Source: Sthenelais limicola
Taxonomy: Eukaryota > Annelida > Polychaeta > Phyllodocida > Sigalionidae
NCBI GenBank assembly: GCA_942159475.1
Contig: OW804095.1
Coordinates: 95,865,740 to 95,929,739, forward strand
Direction of reading: 5' to 3'
DNA: 64,000 bases
Numbering within the stretch: position 1 is the stretch's first letter; every line of letters starts with the position of its first letter. A model generated the notes under the pieces. The model was given only the letters and a program-made list of their open reading frames with translations, did no database searches and was not told the DNA's origin. Positions 26,901 to 41,900 of this stretch are shown piece after piece. A program made the position numbers and the translations under genes.

Positions 26901-29900
26901 CAAGAACCAGATCCACTTTGACTAATGTATTGCTTGTATCATCTCAATTTATCATGAAGTACAGGTCGAATTAAAACTCAATTAAATGATATTTCCAGTT
27001 CATAGTGATATCAGAGATTAATTCCATGAATTACACCTTGAAATTCAAACACACATGTACATGTATATTATACAAACATAAAGAGACACTTATATATCCT
27101 TCCATGCAATATCGATTTATCATTCTTTATTCCATAGAAAACATGAGAAAAATAACAACATTGTATCATACTGTCCTATACCAATGGAATACCTATTTAC
27201 AAGTGCCTGGATTCATTATACAAGCCATCAGATCCATTTCCTGGACAGGGGTGTATGTGAGTTGAACTATTATATGGGCAAATCCATACGCATTAGTTTT
27301 GAGAGAAGATCAATACACGAAAGATGCCCGTCCTATAGCAAACGTGTCACTAAACGTGGGCGTATGATGGGTATCCCGATGATGTGTGACACATGTGTGT
27401 AAATCACTCCATTAGAAAGGGGACTGGTTGTTTGTTAGTGTCTCGTAGGGAAATACGTCCACATTTTGCAATGCTGGCTTTTAACAGGGTTCAAAGGAGT
27501 CAGAGTATGGAGAGAGTGAGGGTAGAAATGCAGTTAACCACTTTTCTCGTGCGCCAGTATACAATAGTTTCCTACAATTTGTTCCCATGACCATCACATT
27601 TATACGTTTTGTCCATATCAGAATACCGGTTATTTTCGGCATTACACATTCAAGTAGAGACGAATGTGCAAACAATCTCTCAAACTATCTACGTACAAAT
27701 TACACCACTTAACTGTTTGATGAATTGTAGGCTTTCTATATAGCTTTTAATATATAGCCCTATTTCTTCCATTTTTCCTACCAGTGGAAACTCTGCAGGC
27801 ATGTCAATTATTTTTTTGTATTCACCCCCAATCGTTAGTCGTATTCACACTAGAGGATCCATTGTTAAGGGTCCACAAATGATCCTGGAACTCTAAAGCA
27901 TCCTATGTCCCAAGGGACAAGATCAGATCCTGCAACGCTCGATATCATTCCAATCGGCATGTGGCTTCACACCGCGGAACTTATATTATTCGATGTGAAT
28001 ATATACCTTAGGGGCATTTCAATGAAGAAAGTAATAATGCCCCCGATTCTTCCACATATATCATTCTAAATGCCTTTCTTCTCACGCCCACACAGTTATT
28101 ATTAATAAATGATCTCCTTTACTCGGGGTAATATACAACCTCAGGATATGCTATACGTATGTGTCGCCCACAGTTTTCAGTGGCCCGTTTTTTGTGTTCA
28201 ATTTACTATAAGTGGAAATCGATGGAAACTTGATTAGCATAGTGAGAGACACTCTCAAACCATCCCAAAAGGTGCATGTAATGAATTATTCATAGCTGTA
28301 ATAATGTGCTTACACTGTAATACTTATATCTCGGAGAAATCCCTTTCTTTATGTTGAAGGAAAATTCATCGCTCCTGGAACTACACATGGCAATGAATGG
28401 TCTAGCTACCGAAGGGGCCTGCGCAATGGCTGACGCACTTTACAAGAACTCCACTCTAGAAGTTCTTGATATCAGTTCCAACCGGATTACCAGTGACGGT
28501 GCTTTTGAGATAGCCAAAGTATTAGAGGCTAACCAGACTCTTCGGGTCCTGAAAGTAAGGCAATAGGAGTAAGATCATTTACGCTAAATGTCGTAAAATC
28601 TAGTTTGAATCGTGTTGTACATTGTAAGGGAAGAATCGTTTGGAGGATGGCAGATTCTTGGGAAGAATAACTTAAAGGGCCAATAAAGGGGTTCATGGTC
28701 AATTGTAGGTCAACAAACGTTATAGAGCCATTAGTACATCACCCAAGTCCCAATGTTTTACCTCCATCATGTCTAAAATGCGTTATCCACTTGTACGATA
28801 AAATGACCACCGACAAAATGGCCAAAGGTGACCGACAATCGGCCACCTGCCATTGTCGGTGGCTGCTGTCGGTCGGTATTTACTTGTACGACAAAAAGTG
28901 ACTTCTGGGTGACCGACAATCGGTCACCTTTTATATAGAGGACTACATACAATAAGATAAAACAAAGTAAAACAAAATAAAACACACGCTTGTTGTGTCA
29001 TGTAAGGTAAACTATATAACCTCAAATATCATTGTTAACGACACCTTTTTATAAATGAAAGAATAATTTATAGAGTAATAATAAGTAAGAATAATGATCC
29101 ATACTTCATTACTCTCATTTGTATTCATTTATCGAGTGTTAGACATTAAATGCTACAATATTGGTATAATTATGCTATTTCTCAGACAACAAAGCTCGAT
29201 TTAATACATGTGTCTACTGTAATAATTAATGCAGTATGGACGCTGGCTAATATTAATGATAGCGGCAGGGCTATATATACCCCAGTAACACAAGGGAAAG
29301 GGCTGGAACTTTAAAAGAAGAAAACTCTGCTTGGGTCCAAATAATGGAAAGATTTCATAATTATGAATATTGTTAAAATCTTTCTTGGTAGAAATAAGCC
29401 TAAACAGTGTCTGAGTGATTTTTATAGTGATATATTTGAGCTATGGAATCGATTCTATTATAGGAAAATACCTAAAACAGGCGCAGATGTAAAAACAGAT
29501 TTTTTGAGTAATAATAAATATATTCAGGTTGGAAGAAAAAAACATAACCAGAGCATGGTGGGAGATAGCAGGTATTAGAAGAGTTGGTGATATATTGAAG
29601 CCAGATTGAAAAATAATGTCATGTCAAGAAATAAGAAATAAATATGGTATAATTTAAGGTGGTCATTTTTAGACAGAGTAGAAAGATTTCCCTTGGAGGC
29701 GTTTTAAAGAAGATCTCGTGGAGAAAATCAAACGCCTCAAGAAATAATAATCTCCGACTAAGCGTGAAACGTTCATTTCCGGGGTCTTTTTCGAAACGGT
29801 AATGCGTATACCCCCCCCCCCCCCCACCCACACACACTGTTTCACTCTTCTGGTTGACTCAAACAAAGGGATGTTGTCAATGTACAGTACCATGTTTCGC

Positions 29901-32900
29901 CGACTCTACTCATTGGGTAACCTCAGACTTTTGCATTCGGGCTCTGCAGGCTCTTGTCATTCTGTGACGAAACTGGATTTATTTGTGAGACTTTTCTTAT
30001 ATTGTATTGTTGCAATTGTTCTTTGATTGATCTCCATATTATTTAATATTGATATTTTACCTTTGCCACAATTATTTGTTAAATCATTAATCCGAATAGA
30101 TCACATATATATAGTCTGCTTGAGCAGAGCACACCTTGGAAACTTATTTGATATAGACAATTTGTTAGACATTATCATTACAAATGTTTCTGTTGACTCA
30201 GATTTCAATATAGCGTGAAATGCTAAAAAACGGGCTCTTTCTGAAAAGGTATTAAGACCCCCCCCCCCCCCTCGGCGACACTGAATATGCATTATATAGG
30301 TCTGTCTAATTGGTTGATGCACGGCGATAGAAATATATATCAACAAGAGTACAGAAAATATTTACAAAATACTTTGAAAAATCAATGTAAAACAGACTTT
30401 TCAGGCAATAGAAATGATAAAAAAATCAATGAACAAATTAACGCTAAACTATTCTCCAAAATCAGGGACCCGCAAACCACTCACAATTTGAAATATTGAG
30501 TAAAAATGACTATAATTATACACAAATCGATAGAAATGAACAAAATAAAATTAATTTAAAGGTACGAATGTACTCTAGACTATTCACATTATGTCAACCA
30601 AAGGTATCCAAGGTCATAACAACCCTCGGTATGGCCATAAATATATGATAGAAAAAATATTAAAATTGGTGACCGACAATCGGCCACCCTTCGGACAATA
30701 ATGTAAATTTACATTACTGTCGGGAGGGGGTCACGACTAGCGACCGACGTCCTAGGTCACTGGCCACACTTGTCCGGAATATTTTTTCTCCCCCACCCCC
30801 ATCGCCCTCTTTAATATCCCCTTTAATTAAACACTATGTTTAACTAATAGGGCTTCAACGCCTACCAGGTGGGACTGCACTCAGACTGTAATCGGTGACT
30901 ATAATACTCCTCCTGACGACTGCTTCGTTGTGTAATCTATCAGCTAATCATTAATTGTTGTCCTTGTACTCTACAACAACTTCGGCGAGACATGCTCCGC
31001 TTTCAGTAACAAAAGTCTTGAATAGTAGGTGTCGGTCTTTGTGTCTAATGAGCACAAGAAGGCACTGAGTGTGTTGTGTGACGTCCAAGGAATTGCCTGA
31101 AATGTACACAATACCTCTCCTGACTTGTGTGTCATGTACATTGCATGTTCATTTCAAGATTTCACTACCTTGTGACGTAGGCAGACCGTGGCGTCCTGAA
31201 TGAAGTGTTAAACTGTGGAACTACGTATTCTCATGTAATTGGATACAACTCACTAAATATTAGGTTACATTAAATACCACTGAGGCCGCTACACTAGCAA
31301 AGAAACTGATTTTTTCATAGTAATTTGGGGTTTACTGACCCTTTAAGTGTTTCGGATTTGATACTGACAATTTATGCTGTTGTTTGATTGTGACGACATA
31401 GGGAAATATGAATGAATTATGTGTCGCCGGTTGGATTACTTAATTAAATTAGTAAATCACTCTAAATGGCTGCTTTTAATGTAACCAACCACTATAATTA
31501 TTATGCATATGGTGTAAAAATAGAGAGAAAACGATACAGATCCAACAGACAACAAACAGTTTACAAGTACTAACAATGTTAGGTGTTATTTGAAAGTTAA
31601 GGTTACATCTAGTGGATGGTGTAATATGATAATTTCATTTAACTGCTTGTGTATGTTAGATTCAATATGATTACCACAGATTGGCAAGAATCCCATCACT
31701 CATGAGGGAGCGTTGACAGTCATTACTGCATTAGAGAAGAACGAAAAATCGCCAATGGAACTTCTGGATATGGAGGTAATCTGTTCATGAATATATTTCC
31801 CATTAATCAGGCTTTATCTGCAACATATCCCAGAAATAACATTTAATTTCATGGAATCTTGGGTTTATCAGATGTGTGCAGATACTAAAGGATTTCATTA
31901 CCACGTACATACAGGCAATCGTGGTGAGTGATGAATTCCAACTCATCAAGAAAAAATTAGGCGAGCAACGTGGGCTAAGAGTGGTTCATGGCGAAGTGAT
32001 GGGAGGAAGGAGGCTACTCAAAGTAAGTCCATAAAAGCTAGCATTTTAAATCAAATTGGTTTTTTAAAATATAAAATCTTTCTCAGACTCGTTCATAGAC
32101 AAATACATGTCGGAAGTCCCTACTCGCGTCTGAGCATCGTATACATAATACTTGGGGCATCGCAATTTCCTTTGATCATCAGAAAGGAAATTAGTGACTG
32201 GAAACTGAGGGAAGTGGATAAGATCATGTAGAAAATATATCAGAATCTCAATCTGAAGGAAATAAATCAGAAAAACGTATAGCGAGTACAACTTTGAAGT
32301 CTTACAACTGATATCTTTTGATGTTTGATTATAAAAAACGGATTTCAGAATCTAAATCGGAAGAGGTTCCTATGAATATCGGTCCATGCAAGCCACTCAA
32401 ATTATCTACGACTGCATGTTTTTTGTGGCATTGTCCCTGTTATAAAATCGGAGGAAAGAAATAAGTCAATAATTAGACAAAAATTAGTCGATTTAATTCC
32501 AATGATATGGTTATTAAATTAGACAATATTGACGATATTTGAACAAATGCATCTATGTCCAATGCGAATGCATCTATGTCCAATGCCGCCTTTTGCCCTT
32601 TTGAACATGATATATGTTGCAAATGCTGTAATAGCAGCTGTAATAAGAATCAGTTGCAGTTTTATAGTTATATTTTATAATGTATATATGATATAGACAT
32701 TCTATTCTGTTTTGCCGTTTTAAAGTATTCACAACTTCTATTAATTTCCGTTTCCAAGGGAAACGTGGTCAGATTTCAGTTACATGTAGCCGATGGTCAA
32801 GTTATTGTCATGTATTGTTAATTAAATTATCAGCTTATATGAATAACGATTTACTATTTGTCATGTTAAAGTGCAAATTCATGATTCAAAATTGTTATTT

Positions 32901-35900
32901 TTACTTGCAACATTAAAAGTATATGTAATATAACATGTTTATCTTATTCTGAACAAAACATCATGCTAGCATAAGAAGAAGTAGGTATGATGTATGATAG
33001 AGAGAGCTTGGTGTTTACAAATAGCAGCAGCTCTACAGACAGAATTTAACAAGTCTGTATTACATAACCCATGCACAGTGACCCAAAAACGCTGGTCCTC
33101 CCTTGCATGCATGAATGATCAGAGTGACAAGTCCTCTCTCTGTCTCCCTCTCTTCCCTTTTCTCTATTCCGGGCTCTATCTCCCTTTGACAGACAGCCAT
33201 TACGTAACACAGACACTGGTCCTATCAGCTTAATAAACATGCAGGTGGAGGGGGGGGGTGGCCTATAAGGTTGAGTTGGTGGCATATATGAGATTCCATC
33301 TTAAGAGTCCTACCTATGTCCCACCCAGTCCTGCCCATTTCACTTTTCAGGCGATTGAGCTGAGGTTTAAATAAACACAAACTGGAATGATATCAAATTA
33401 TGCCTGGGGGATTTAGATGAGATCCAAATCAATGATTGACATTGTTATATAAGATTTTACGTATAATCTGAAATAATAATATGGAAATACATAATTATAA
33501 TCATTGCGTCACTTACACTGTTCGAAATCATGAGAGCGGGAGTATATTTTCTTCCTGAATATCGGGAAGGTGAACTGCCTAATATTCCTGATACTCTGGA
33601 CTCTTCACGACAACCACTTCTGAAAGAAGCTGCCTATTGGCTAATTCTTAAAACACAAAAATATTGTACCGCTTATCACGGTCGGGCGCTATAATAGGAG
33701 AAATGAGAATTACTGCCGTCTTTGCAAACACCATCATACTCCTCTGCATATTCTAGCTATGATAATGACATTCTTGAGACATTTTCCTCGCAATTTTGGC
33801 CGGAAACGATACGTCATTACTGTATATCAACGAAGATATAAGCAGATTTAGCCATCTCAAAGAGGCTTTCAGAATTCGAACTGGCGGCCATTCCCGCTAT
33901 AAGCGCATAATTATGCAAAGGGTTCATGGGACAGCGGCAGGGAAGCAGCATGGAACAGCCGCTGCACACATGCCTTGCACAGGGGTGAGGCATGTGTATT
34001 ATTAGACACCAAAACAAAAGTGTAGGAGGGGAGGGGCAGCCTGGGGATGGGGTGGTGGGCAGCATTGAAAATGAGAAAAAGATTCCATACTTATATAATA
34101 CAAGTACATAGCCTAAGACACCACACCCAAATTATTCTCGCGGTAATACTCGGGACGGTCGGCACCCTCAGCTTCTTCCCTGGAAGAAGTCAGAATGACT
34201 CTATTTACAATCAAAAACGGTGCGCAGACATACTAGGGTCCAATGAAATTACTCCTTTACCACCCACATACTTATCCACTCATTTGCAATATTTTCCCCA
34301 GTGAGAATGTGTATTGATGCATGGAATACTCCATTTAAGCTATTGGCCACAACCTAGTGTACTCAGATTTTCGAATACGGTAGCAACACTTACACAATCC
34401 GTCATCGTTTTCACTGCAACACTGAAGCCAGGATACAATGGCTGCCATGCTCCATCCTCCTTGCTCAACCCTTAGTTCATCCCACTCACACCAGGGACTG
34501 CCACCGCCCCTGCAGAACACCCACACCACACAGTGCTGTGGGTGTTCTGGCCAACAAAACAAATGCATAGGGAATCATATCGATAGCTGATCAGGGCGGG
34601 TGGGTGGTTATAGTCAGGAAAAGAATCCATACATATAACAGTAAATAGCCAACTTCCTCTGCATCAACATCTGTCTAGCGGGCCCACACTTTCCTGGACG
34701 AGAAGTGACTGAACCGCCCTCTGTGGGTGGATAAGCCATCTCTAAAATTTGTGACGTCATCCAACCCATCAGTGTCCACTCCCCATATAGAGACGACCCA
34801 GACTTCTGGCCCTATCTTTACTGTTTTCCCATGTAAGTGGCGACCTGTAATTTGTCTGAGAGAAACTTGACTTAGTTAGCTACCCTTTTGTCTGGAAAAA
34901 CTATTGCATTCATGGTCCAGCAATGCTGTTTTCAAAACATTCATGCACCCTCTATCTGTTGTCACTCACTCCCGCCATGTTTACATAGCTTCAGTACTAG
35001 CCACTGCCACCATTACATAACACCCACACTCACAGGCTTGTTGACAACATGTAGGCTATTTATTGGGTGGGTGGTGGAGCCTACTCACCACCATTGGTGG
35101 TGTGTAGGCATTATTAACACTAAATCAAATGGATATTGTAGGTAGGAGGGGTGGAGACAGGGTGGGTGGATGGGTTGCAGGCCATTATATTCCCTTCGAA
35201 ATAACAAACTTAATCTTACTAAACTAACCATGCAAAACCTATGTCAGAGATCCTATTCTTGTGCGGTCATTTTCTGGATGGCACAATTAAACATGTATCA
35301 GCCATGCACATACATCTTGTGGGCATTCCTTAAATGGACCCGAAGTTCAGGTTACCAGGTTCGAAAAGATGTTAGCCTTACATAATAACATTGCAGCTGC
35401 AACGTTATACATGTACATGGAATGGGAAGTGAACATTAATCCTGGCAACTATGGGGAATAAAGAGTGAATGTAACTATGGTTATAGTTTAGGGAGAGGGG
35501 ATGGGTGCCCGGGATGGGTGGAAACGGAGGGGAAAAAAGGCCCCGTGACATTTGAATAGCCATCTGAGGACCAACGTTTCGAGCTGGGGTCTGCGAGTTC
35601 AGGAAAGTCTCTAGGGGATCACCTCTAATGGATTTCGAATGCAGCTGCATTCTGGGATACCCTCCGGCAAATCCCCATGACAGAGACCCCTGGTGCATAC
35701 TCTGCTAAGGCACCCCCTTTTATCTATAGCGACGTGCACCTGCAACAAGGAGCGGCTCTGAAATTTAATTCCCAAGTTGAGGGCGTGTCAATAGCACATG
35801 CTTTTCAATGTGAGCAGCACCTGCGCCCTCCCCTGACTATTTTACACCAAGCCCATAACATGGCGAGTATGCATCCTTTATTTATTTGCCTATGGCAATA

Positions 35901-38900
35901 TCATTAACGATAGTCCTGTTAGCTCAAAAGTCCGCTCAACACTGACATATTAATTTTCCTCTTTTTAATACACTACTATAGTCGATGCTTGAATTGTAAA
36001 AATGCCACGAATACCATGCAACTACTGTAATTTACATGAGAAATACTAATTCTTTCAATGACTCTCTCTTGAATCGTGACGATAAGACGCATCAGCATGT
36101 TTAGCTATGTTTGTCTCAGGTTCTAACCAAATCAATAGGCCAGTGAACTATATGTAGGGACGACCTCGCTACCCCTCTCCACCTACAGAACCAGCACAAC
36201 AACTATACAGCATGTTTGTTATCAATAAGTGCCTTCGGTACTTGGGATAGAGCAGGTTTGATATGTTATTTCCTTTCTCTCTTTTCCCTCTCCCCTCCCG
36301 CTTTTTCTCATGAGAAAAAAATGGAACGATATCTTCATTATTTTGAATGTTAGTAATTCTGAGTGTACATATAGCAGGGAATATCATTTTGTAATACAAA
36401 TGAAGTATGGGAAGGCTCTGACAAATATTTCGGTTCCTACGCCTATGCTTCAGATATATATAGCTTAATTTTTGCCTATATGTTGCCTTATTACAGCCAT
36501 ATTAATATTAAACCCAATTCATCAAATGATTTATCATAATGATAGTGTATGATACCCATTTGTAGATAGTTCTCTATGTCCCTTGAGAAATGGCGACACT
36601 GTGCCCCAAGATGTAACAAGCCTCCCTAATATACGAACGCACCTCAAACCAATCTGCAGCACAGAGCAATGCCTGAACGCACATTGCATACATTTCGCAA
36701 CGAGGCACGGTAAACAATGCGAAGATGCGTCAACGGAAATCAGCGGAAATGTACGCAGAAATCTACTCACTCAAAGGCCTAAATAGTCTAGTATAACAGA
36801 TATCAGTAAATCCTGTACATCACTGTGGTTAACCATTACAGTATCAATAACTTTCATAAGAAGAATAAAGAACAGTAGCCTACAGTGCGAGATCTCAACT
36901 GTGTGAGTTTTGGGCAAAGCCTGCTACCAAAACGAGGCTTAAATCACGGAGGTTGACCTCAATTTCCGATGCCGTTTTAAAAGAGGGTTAATTAGAGTTG
37001 GATGTTATATAGGATCTAGACATCACAAAGCCACACAATATAACACAATGGGAGTGCAAATGCTTGGTAATCTTGATATTATACATGATATATATATATG
37101 ATGATATTATATAAATAATTATATAATTGATCATATATACGGTTGCGTATTTATACATATATATCCTCCCTGATAGTATTTGGACAAAAAGCTTGGGGTA
37201 GGATGAAAAACGATCAATAGATCAATACTACACTGTAATATTATTCTGAATAAAGAATTTGAAAAACAAAAACCCCACCAAAATCCCGGTAGTGAGGTAG
37301 ATATGTACAAACAATTGTGCATTTCGTCATAAAAGCATGACACTTGGCAGAGTTGTAGATTATGGTCCCAGGATAAATTTCAGATATGGTGCCATCTAGA
37401 ATTATTATTATTATTACGGCTATGGCGGCCATTTTAAAAATGGCCAACACAAAATAAGGGGCGATAGTCTGGCAATGAGGAAACCTAACTCAGAAATCCC
37501 AGAAAAGTCTTTTTCTCTCTTGATTTATCATCTATGGGGTCCCTAGATAACATTAATGTGCAGTCTGAAGTTCCTGGCATTGAACAATATGAGATATTCA
37601 TAAAGGCCACTACCAAACCCTCTAAATCTGCAAATAGGTAGCTCTGCTTCTAATGGGGCTAGAATCATGTTCGAGGTGTCCAGAGTATTACCGCGAGATT
37701 AATTTGGTTGTGGTGTCTTAGGCTATGTACTTGTATTATATAAGTATGGAATCTTTTTCTCATTTTCAATGCTTCCCACCACCCCACCCCCCGGCTGCCC
37801 CTCAGCCTCCCCTCCTACGCTTTTGTTTTGGTGTGTGCATACACATGCCTCAGTGAGGCATGTATATGCATGCAGGGGCGCTAGCGGCGGTATTGGAGGA
37901 CACCATATTTTAGCGCTTTGTTTATATTTAGCGGCAATGGCCGTCGATTCGAATATTCCCTTGGCTATGTTTCGAGCTATACCTGACCCTACCATCGTTT
38001 ATATACAGTATTGATGTATCGATTCCGGCCAAAATTGCGAGGAAAACGTCTTTAGATTGTCATCATTGCAGGTAAAATACGCGGGGGAGCACATTCGTAA
38101 GGGCAAACGGGGATAAGTATCAATCTCTTTCTATTAGCGTGAGGACCCGTAATGGCGGGTGTGACGTTGTAATGGGTAGTGATCCTGCCGATTGGCAGCT
38201 TCTTTCAGAAGCGGTGGTCACAGAAGAGTCTAGATATATGTTTATTCAGTCTAGGAATTTGATAAAGACATTCAATAACTCATTGGAGCAATAATTTCTA
38301 GTGAGAATTTCATTTTGTTATTAAATGATTCAAGATGGCCACACCACTGATCTTTGTATCCTATACCCTACCTTATATTCCAGATGTCTCAATATAATAT
38401 GTTTCTGGAGCCTAGAAATTTGATGGAGCCATTAAATAAGTCATTGGACCAATATTTCCCAGTGAAAATTGTCTCCTGATGTAAAATAATATATCATTTG
38501 TATCAGGTTACCTTATACCATTTCTCCTGTTTGTCTACAAATCACAGTCCCTACAACTACATTTGCATAATGCAGTGCATTTCAGCCCACTCTGCTTGCA
38601 TTTACAGTGCCCCCTTCATCCCTTTTTGCATCCATAGTGTACTTGTAAGCTCCCTTGATGAAGTGGTAGCCTCAGGCAAACCTGTCCAAAATGGCTTCCA
38701 ATCAGGGTCTTTCCATCCCGAGTCAACTGGAGATGGTAGATCAGGAAATGTTTCAAGAGCTTTTCCACAGCAGTGTCAAACATGTATAACACATGTATAT
38801 TGACGTTAGAGCATTGATAAAAAGTACATGCTGAACATGGCATGTTTTCTATATATTCAAGACTGTACCATTAGCCTCATAATTCCATGCGAATCAAGAT

Positions 38901-41900
38901 TCAAGATGGAGGCTAATCAATTCCCCTGTTTGAAAGGTGACCCACAACTCCTTTACTCTTGTCTTGGCTACTGCTGCCACTGCTGCGACACCAACATCAG
39001 TATGAACTGACCTGAGTACAGTCCTTTGGTAGTCTTGGTAGACTGCATCTGCCAGGTGCAGGATCATTCTTGTATCTGAGTCTTCGTGATTGCAATTAAG
39101 GGGCTAGTAGGCTGGACTTGTGAGGGATGATAGAGTGCTGTGCTCCGTATGTAGTAACAAACTGCTTGTCAGTCTCCAGCTGTGAAATATGCTCTGTCAA
39201 GAAAGCAAACAACTCTGTGTTTTTGCATCAACACATAGAAACTGCTGCCAGTTTCCTGAGAGACTGTTGGGTCCTTCAACTCTCCTTCTGATGCCCTTAC
39301 CATGCTTACTTCTGGGTTGGGCCTTCAGACCTTTTTTCTGATACTGATCCCATATTACATCCACCTGATCAGTATGCAAAAGTTGGCTTGTATGTATGGG
39401 CGTACAACATTCTCTCACTTTGCTTCCCCTTTCTCACTCTATTTGTGCTTCTCTCAGCGAGGAATTTCATATAGTCCCACACCTAAAACATCTCTTTCTC
39501 CCTGTCTCACCCTTCTCTTTCTTTGCCTAAGTCTTCAGCACTCTGTATCTCACATTGCCTCTGAATCTGTGATGGTTGAGCTACAGTGAGTCAGAATATC
39601 ATCTTAATAGTGGAACTCCACTAGAGGGAAAACGGCAGCGACAAATTTTGTTGTTGTCCACTAACATCAGTTCATTTCATGTTTGCAATGAAAACACAAA
39701 TGGAGGAGTGTCAGATGTGTTGCCATATTCTCTGAAAACTGTTGTTTCTGTATGGATATTTGTTGCAACAAATTAGTGGGCAACAACAACATTTGTCGGC
39801 ACCGTTTTTCTCTCTATAATAGGGTTCCATTTGAGCCATGAATGGGTACCAAGTTCCTGACAGGTTTAAAAAGAAAAATGGTGGAAGAGGGAATGAGGAG
39901 AGATAATGGTGTGGGCCCCACTGACCAACTAGCAAATCCTGTGTGTATAGCATGGGTATTTGCTAGTTGATGTTACTCCATAGTACTGGTCTTTATTCTA
40001 TTTATCACTGTGAGACAATTGTAAGTATTAGATATGTTTGCATTACAGTTTGTTCTACAGAAATGTGTCATCTAATGGCTTTGGTCAGGAATGCATTTAT
40101 ATAAATACAAAACGGAATTAAATATTTCTAATCCACAGGATGCATTTGGTGGAGTTTGTTGTTCATTTTTTCTCTGTATCAGGAGAATAACGTGCTAAAT
40201 ATTGACTTTATTTATATTTCAATGGATTCTCTCTGCCTCAAAACATAAAATAATGTATTCACACTTGATTGTATGTTAATCTTTACCCCAATTATGGAGT
40301 TCCAAAGTTTTAAGGGCGGCCATTTTGTTTGTTTTGATTTGGGGCATGTTCCCACCTGGATATTCCGGAACTTTATTATGTTGATAAGGAGCACTCATAA
40401 TACCCTAAACAATTGAGAAATCTTCTGTTGCAATTAGTCCTAGGTGGAACCCCCTGGACTATTAATTAATGCTGGTAAATAGGCAGGATTTGGTGGTGCG
40501 GCCATCTTGAATATCTCGTATTTTAAAAATGGCCGCCACGGCCATAATGATAATAATAATTCAAGATGGCGCCATACCTGAAATTAATCCCAGGACCAAT
40601 CAACAACTCTACCAAGTTTCATGCTTTGATGACAAAATGCACAATTCTTATGAATATTGTTAGAAATCTATCTTGCTACAGAAAATACTCTGGGAGGAAG
40701 CAAGAAATGAAGCTTGTAATGGTGCGTAGGAGGCTTCACTGTGCTTACCCCTCGTTGGATAACGAGGTTTCAGTATTTAAACCGATCGCACACTAATAAT
40801 GGACTTTGAAGCAATGCCACCAAGATTTATGGGCGACCATTTCCCATTATAACAAGGCTTTAATTCGTTAGAGGTAATTTAGCCCGCCTGCACTGGGAAT
40901 GTTGTGATGATATCGATAAATAATCATACGTCACCGGGTCCTTAAATTGTATGCAAGAAAATCGATGATTTACCGAAAGATATTGTGATTGCTTACAGTC
41001 GCGAAAAGACACACGTACATCTTTCATATATATATGTATTATGGTCTACAACTAGTACTTCGCCCAGTCGTATGTATCTCCAAAAACAGTCCCCATTGGA
41101 TCATACATTACCAAGTGCTGTCTTTATGAATCATGGTAATGGAGACCATTTGGGGAAGCGACCCCATTCCGTGCTTTACGAAGAATGCTTCTGCCCAATT
41201 GATATTTCTCTGGGCTCACTTTGTTGACATCTATATTATTATGCCCTATTTGGAGTAAATAATAAAACGTTTATAAAAGGCCCACTAACTCCCCCCAAAT
41301 TGATGTACTAAGATAGGGTCTCTAAATAATGTTGCATGTTCCTATATTTACGCCTGTTTACAAGTACCTCCTTGTTTACTGAATCCCTCGTCGGTGAACT
41401 GATTTTTGCAGTAACTGCAAGCTGATAGAGTTCGCTCATAAATATACCCTATACCTATAGGCGTTATGGGCATTCCTTGTTTTTGCGTTGCGATTTAATA
41501 GGGTTTTGCATGTGTCATCTCTGTTACAGTGCATGGTGTGATAGATTCAGTTCAGGTTTGACATACAAACCTCTAGCAACACTTTTATCGAAAACTGCAA
41601 GAATGTTTTCACCAATATCATAGCTTGTATAAAATATATCAAAACCAAATGCTCGATGGGAAAGATGGAGGCATATGTGTTATGGAAGCGTGTATAACGC
41701 AAGGATTCTGACATTGGAAAACTGATAAATATTCCATGCTGAACATGGCAGGATTTCTATAGATTTTACGCTGACCTATATACTTGCGCAAGTCTTTGAA
41801 TCATGTTATGGTCACTACCATGTTATGGTGACTCCCCCCTTGACTGAGGAATTACTACAGTCCATGAATGGGGAGTACTAGACCTGCACTAGGGCTCTCC

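Larger units (their letters stand above)
28676..31342. mobile_element. Possible TTAA-flanked composite element in intron 7
   Basis: TTAA at 28672-28675 is followed by AGGGCCAATAAA, and TTTACTGACCCT precedes TTAA at 31343-31346. Read inward, the ends agree at 10 of 12 positions. TTAA target duplications and short ends of this kind are the signature of piggyBac-type transposons. The 2.7-kb interior holds hairpin repeats, a LINE fragment and poly-C tracts but no transposase. The inverted match is short, so the two ends may belong to different insertions. Confidence 0.35.
33595..38234. mobile_element. Possible foldback-type element with long inverted arms
   Basis: Two 550-bp arms in inverse orientation enclose 3.5 kb. 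Long inverted termini around a variable centre are typical of foldback or Galileo-type DNA transposons. Two independent insertions of one repeat in opposite orientation would look the same. No transposase was recognised in the centre. The enclosed cysteine-rich minus-strand frame at 34335-34568 is of unknown nature. Confidence 0.4.
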
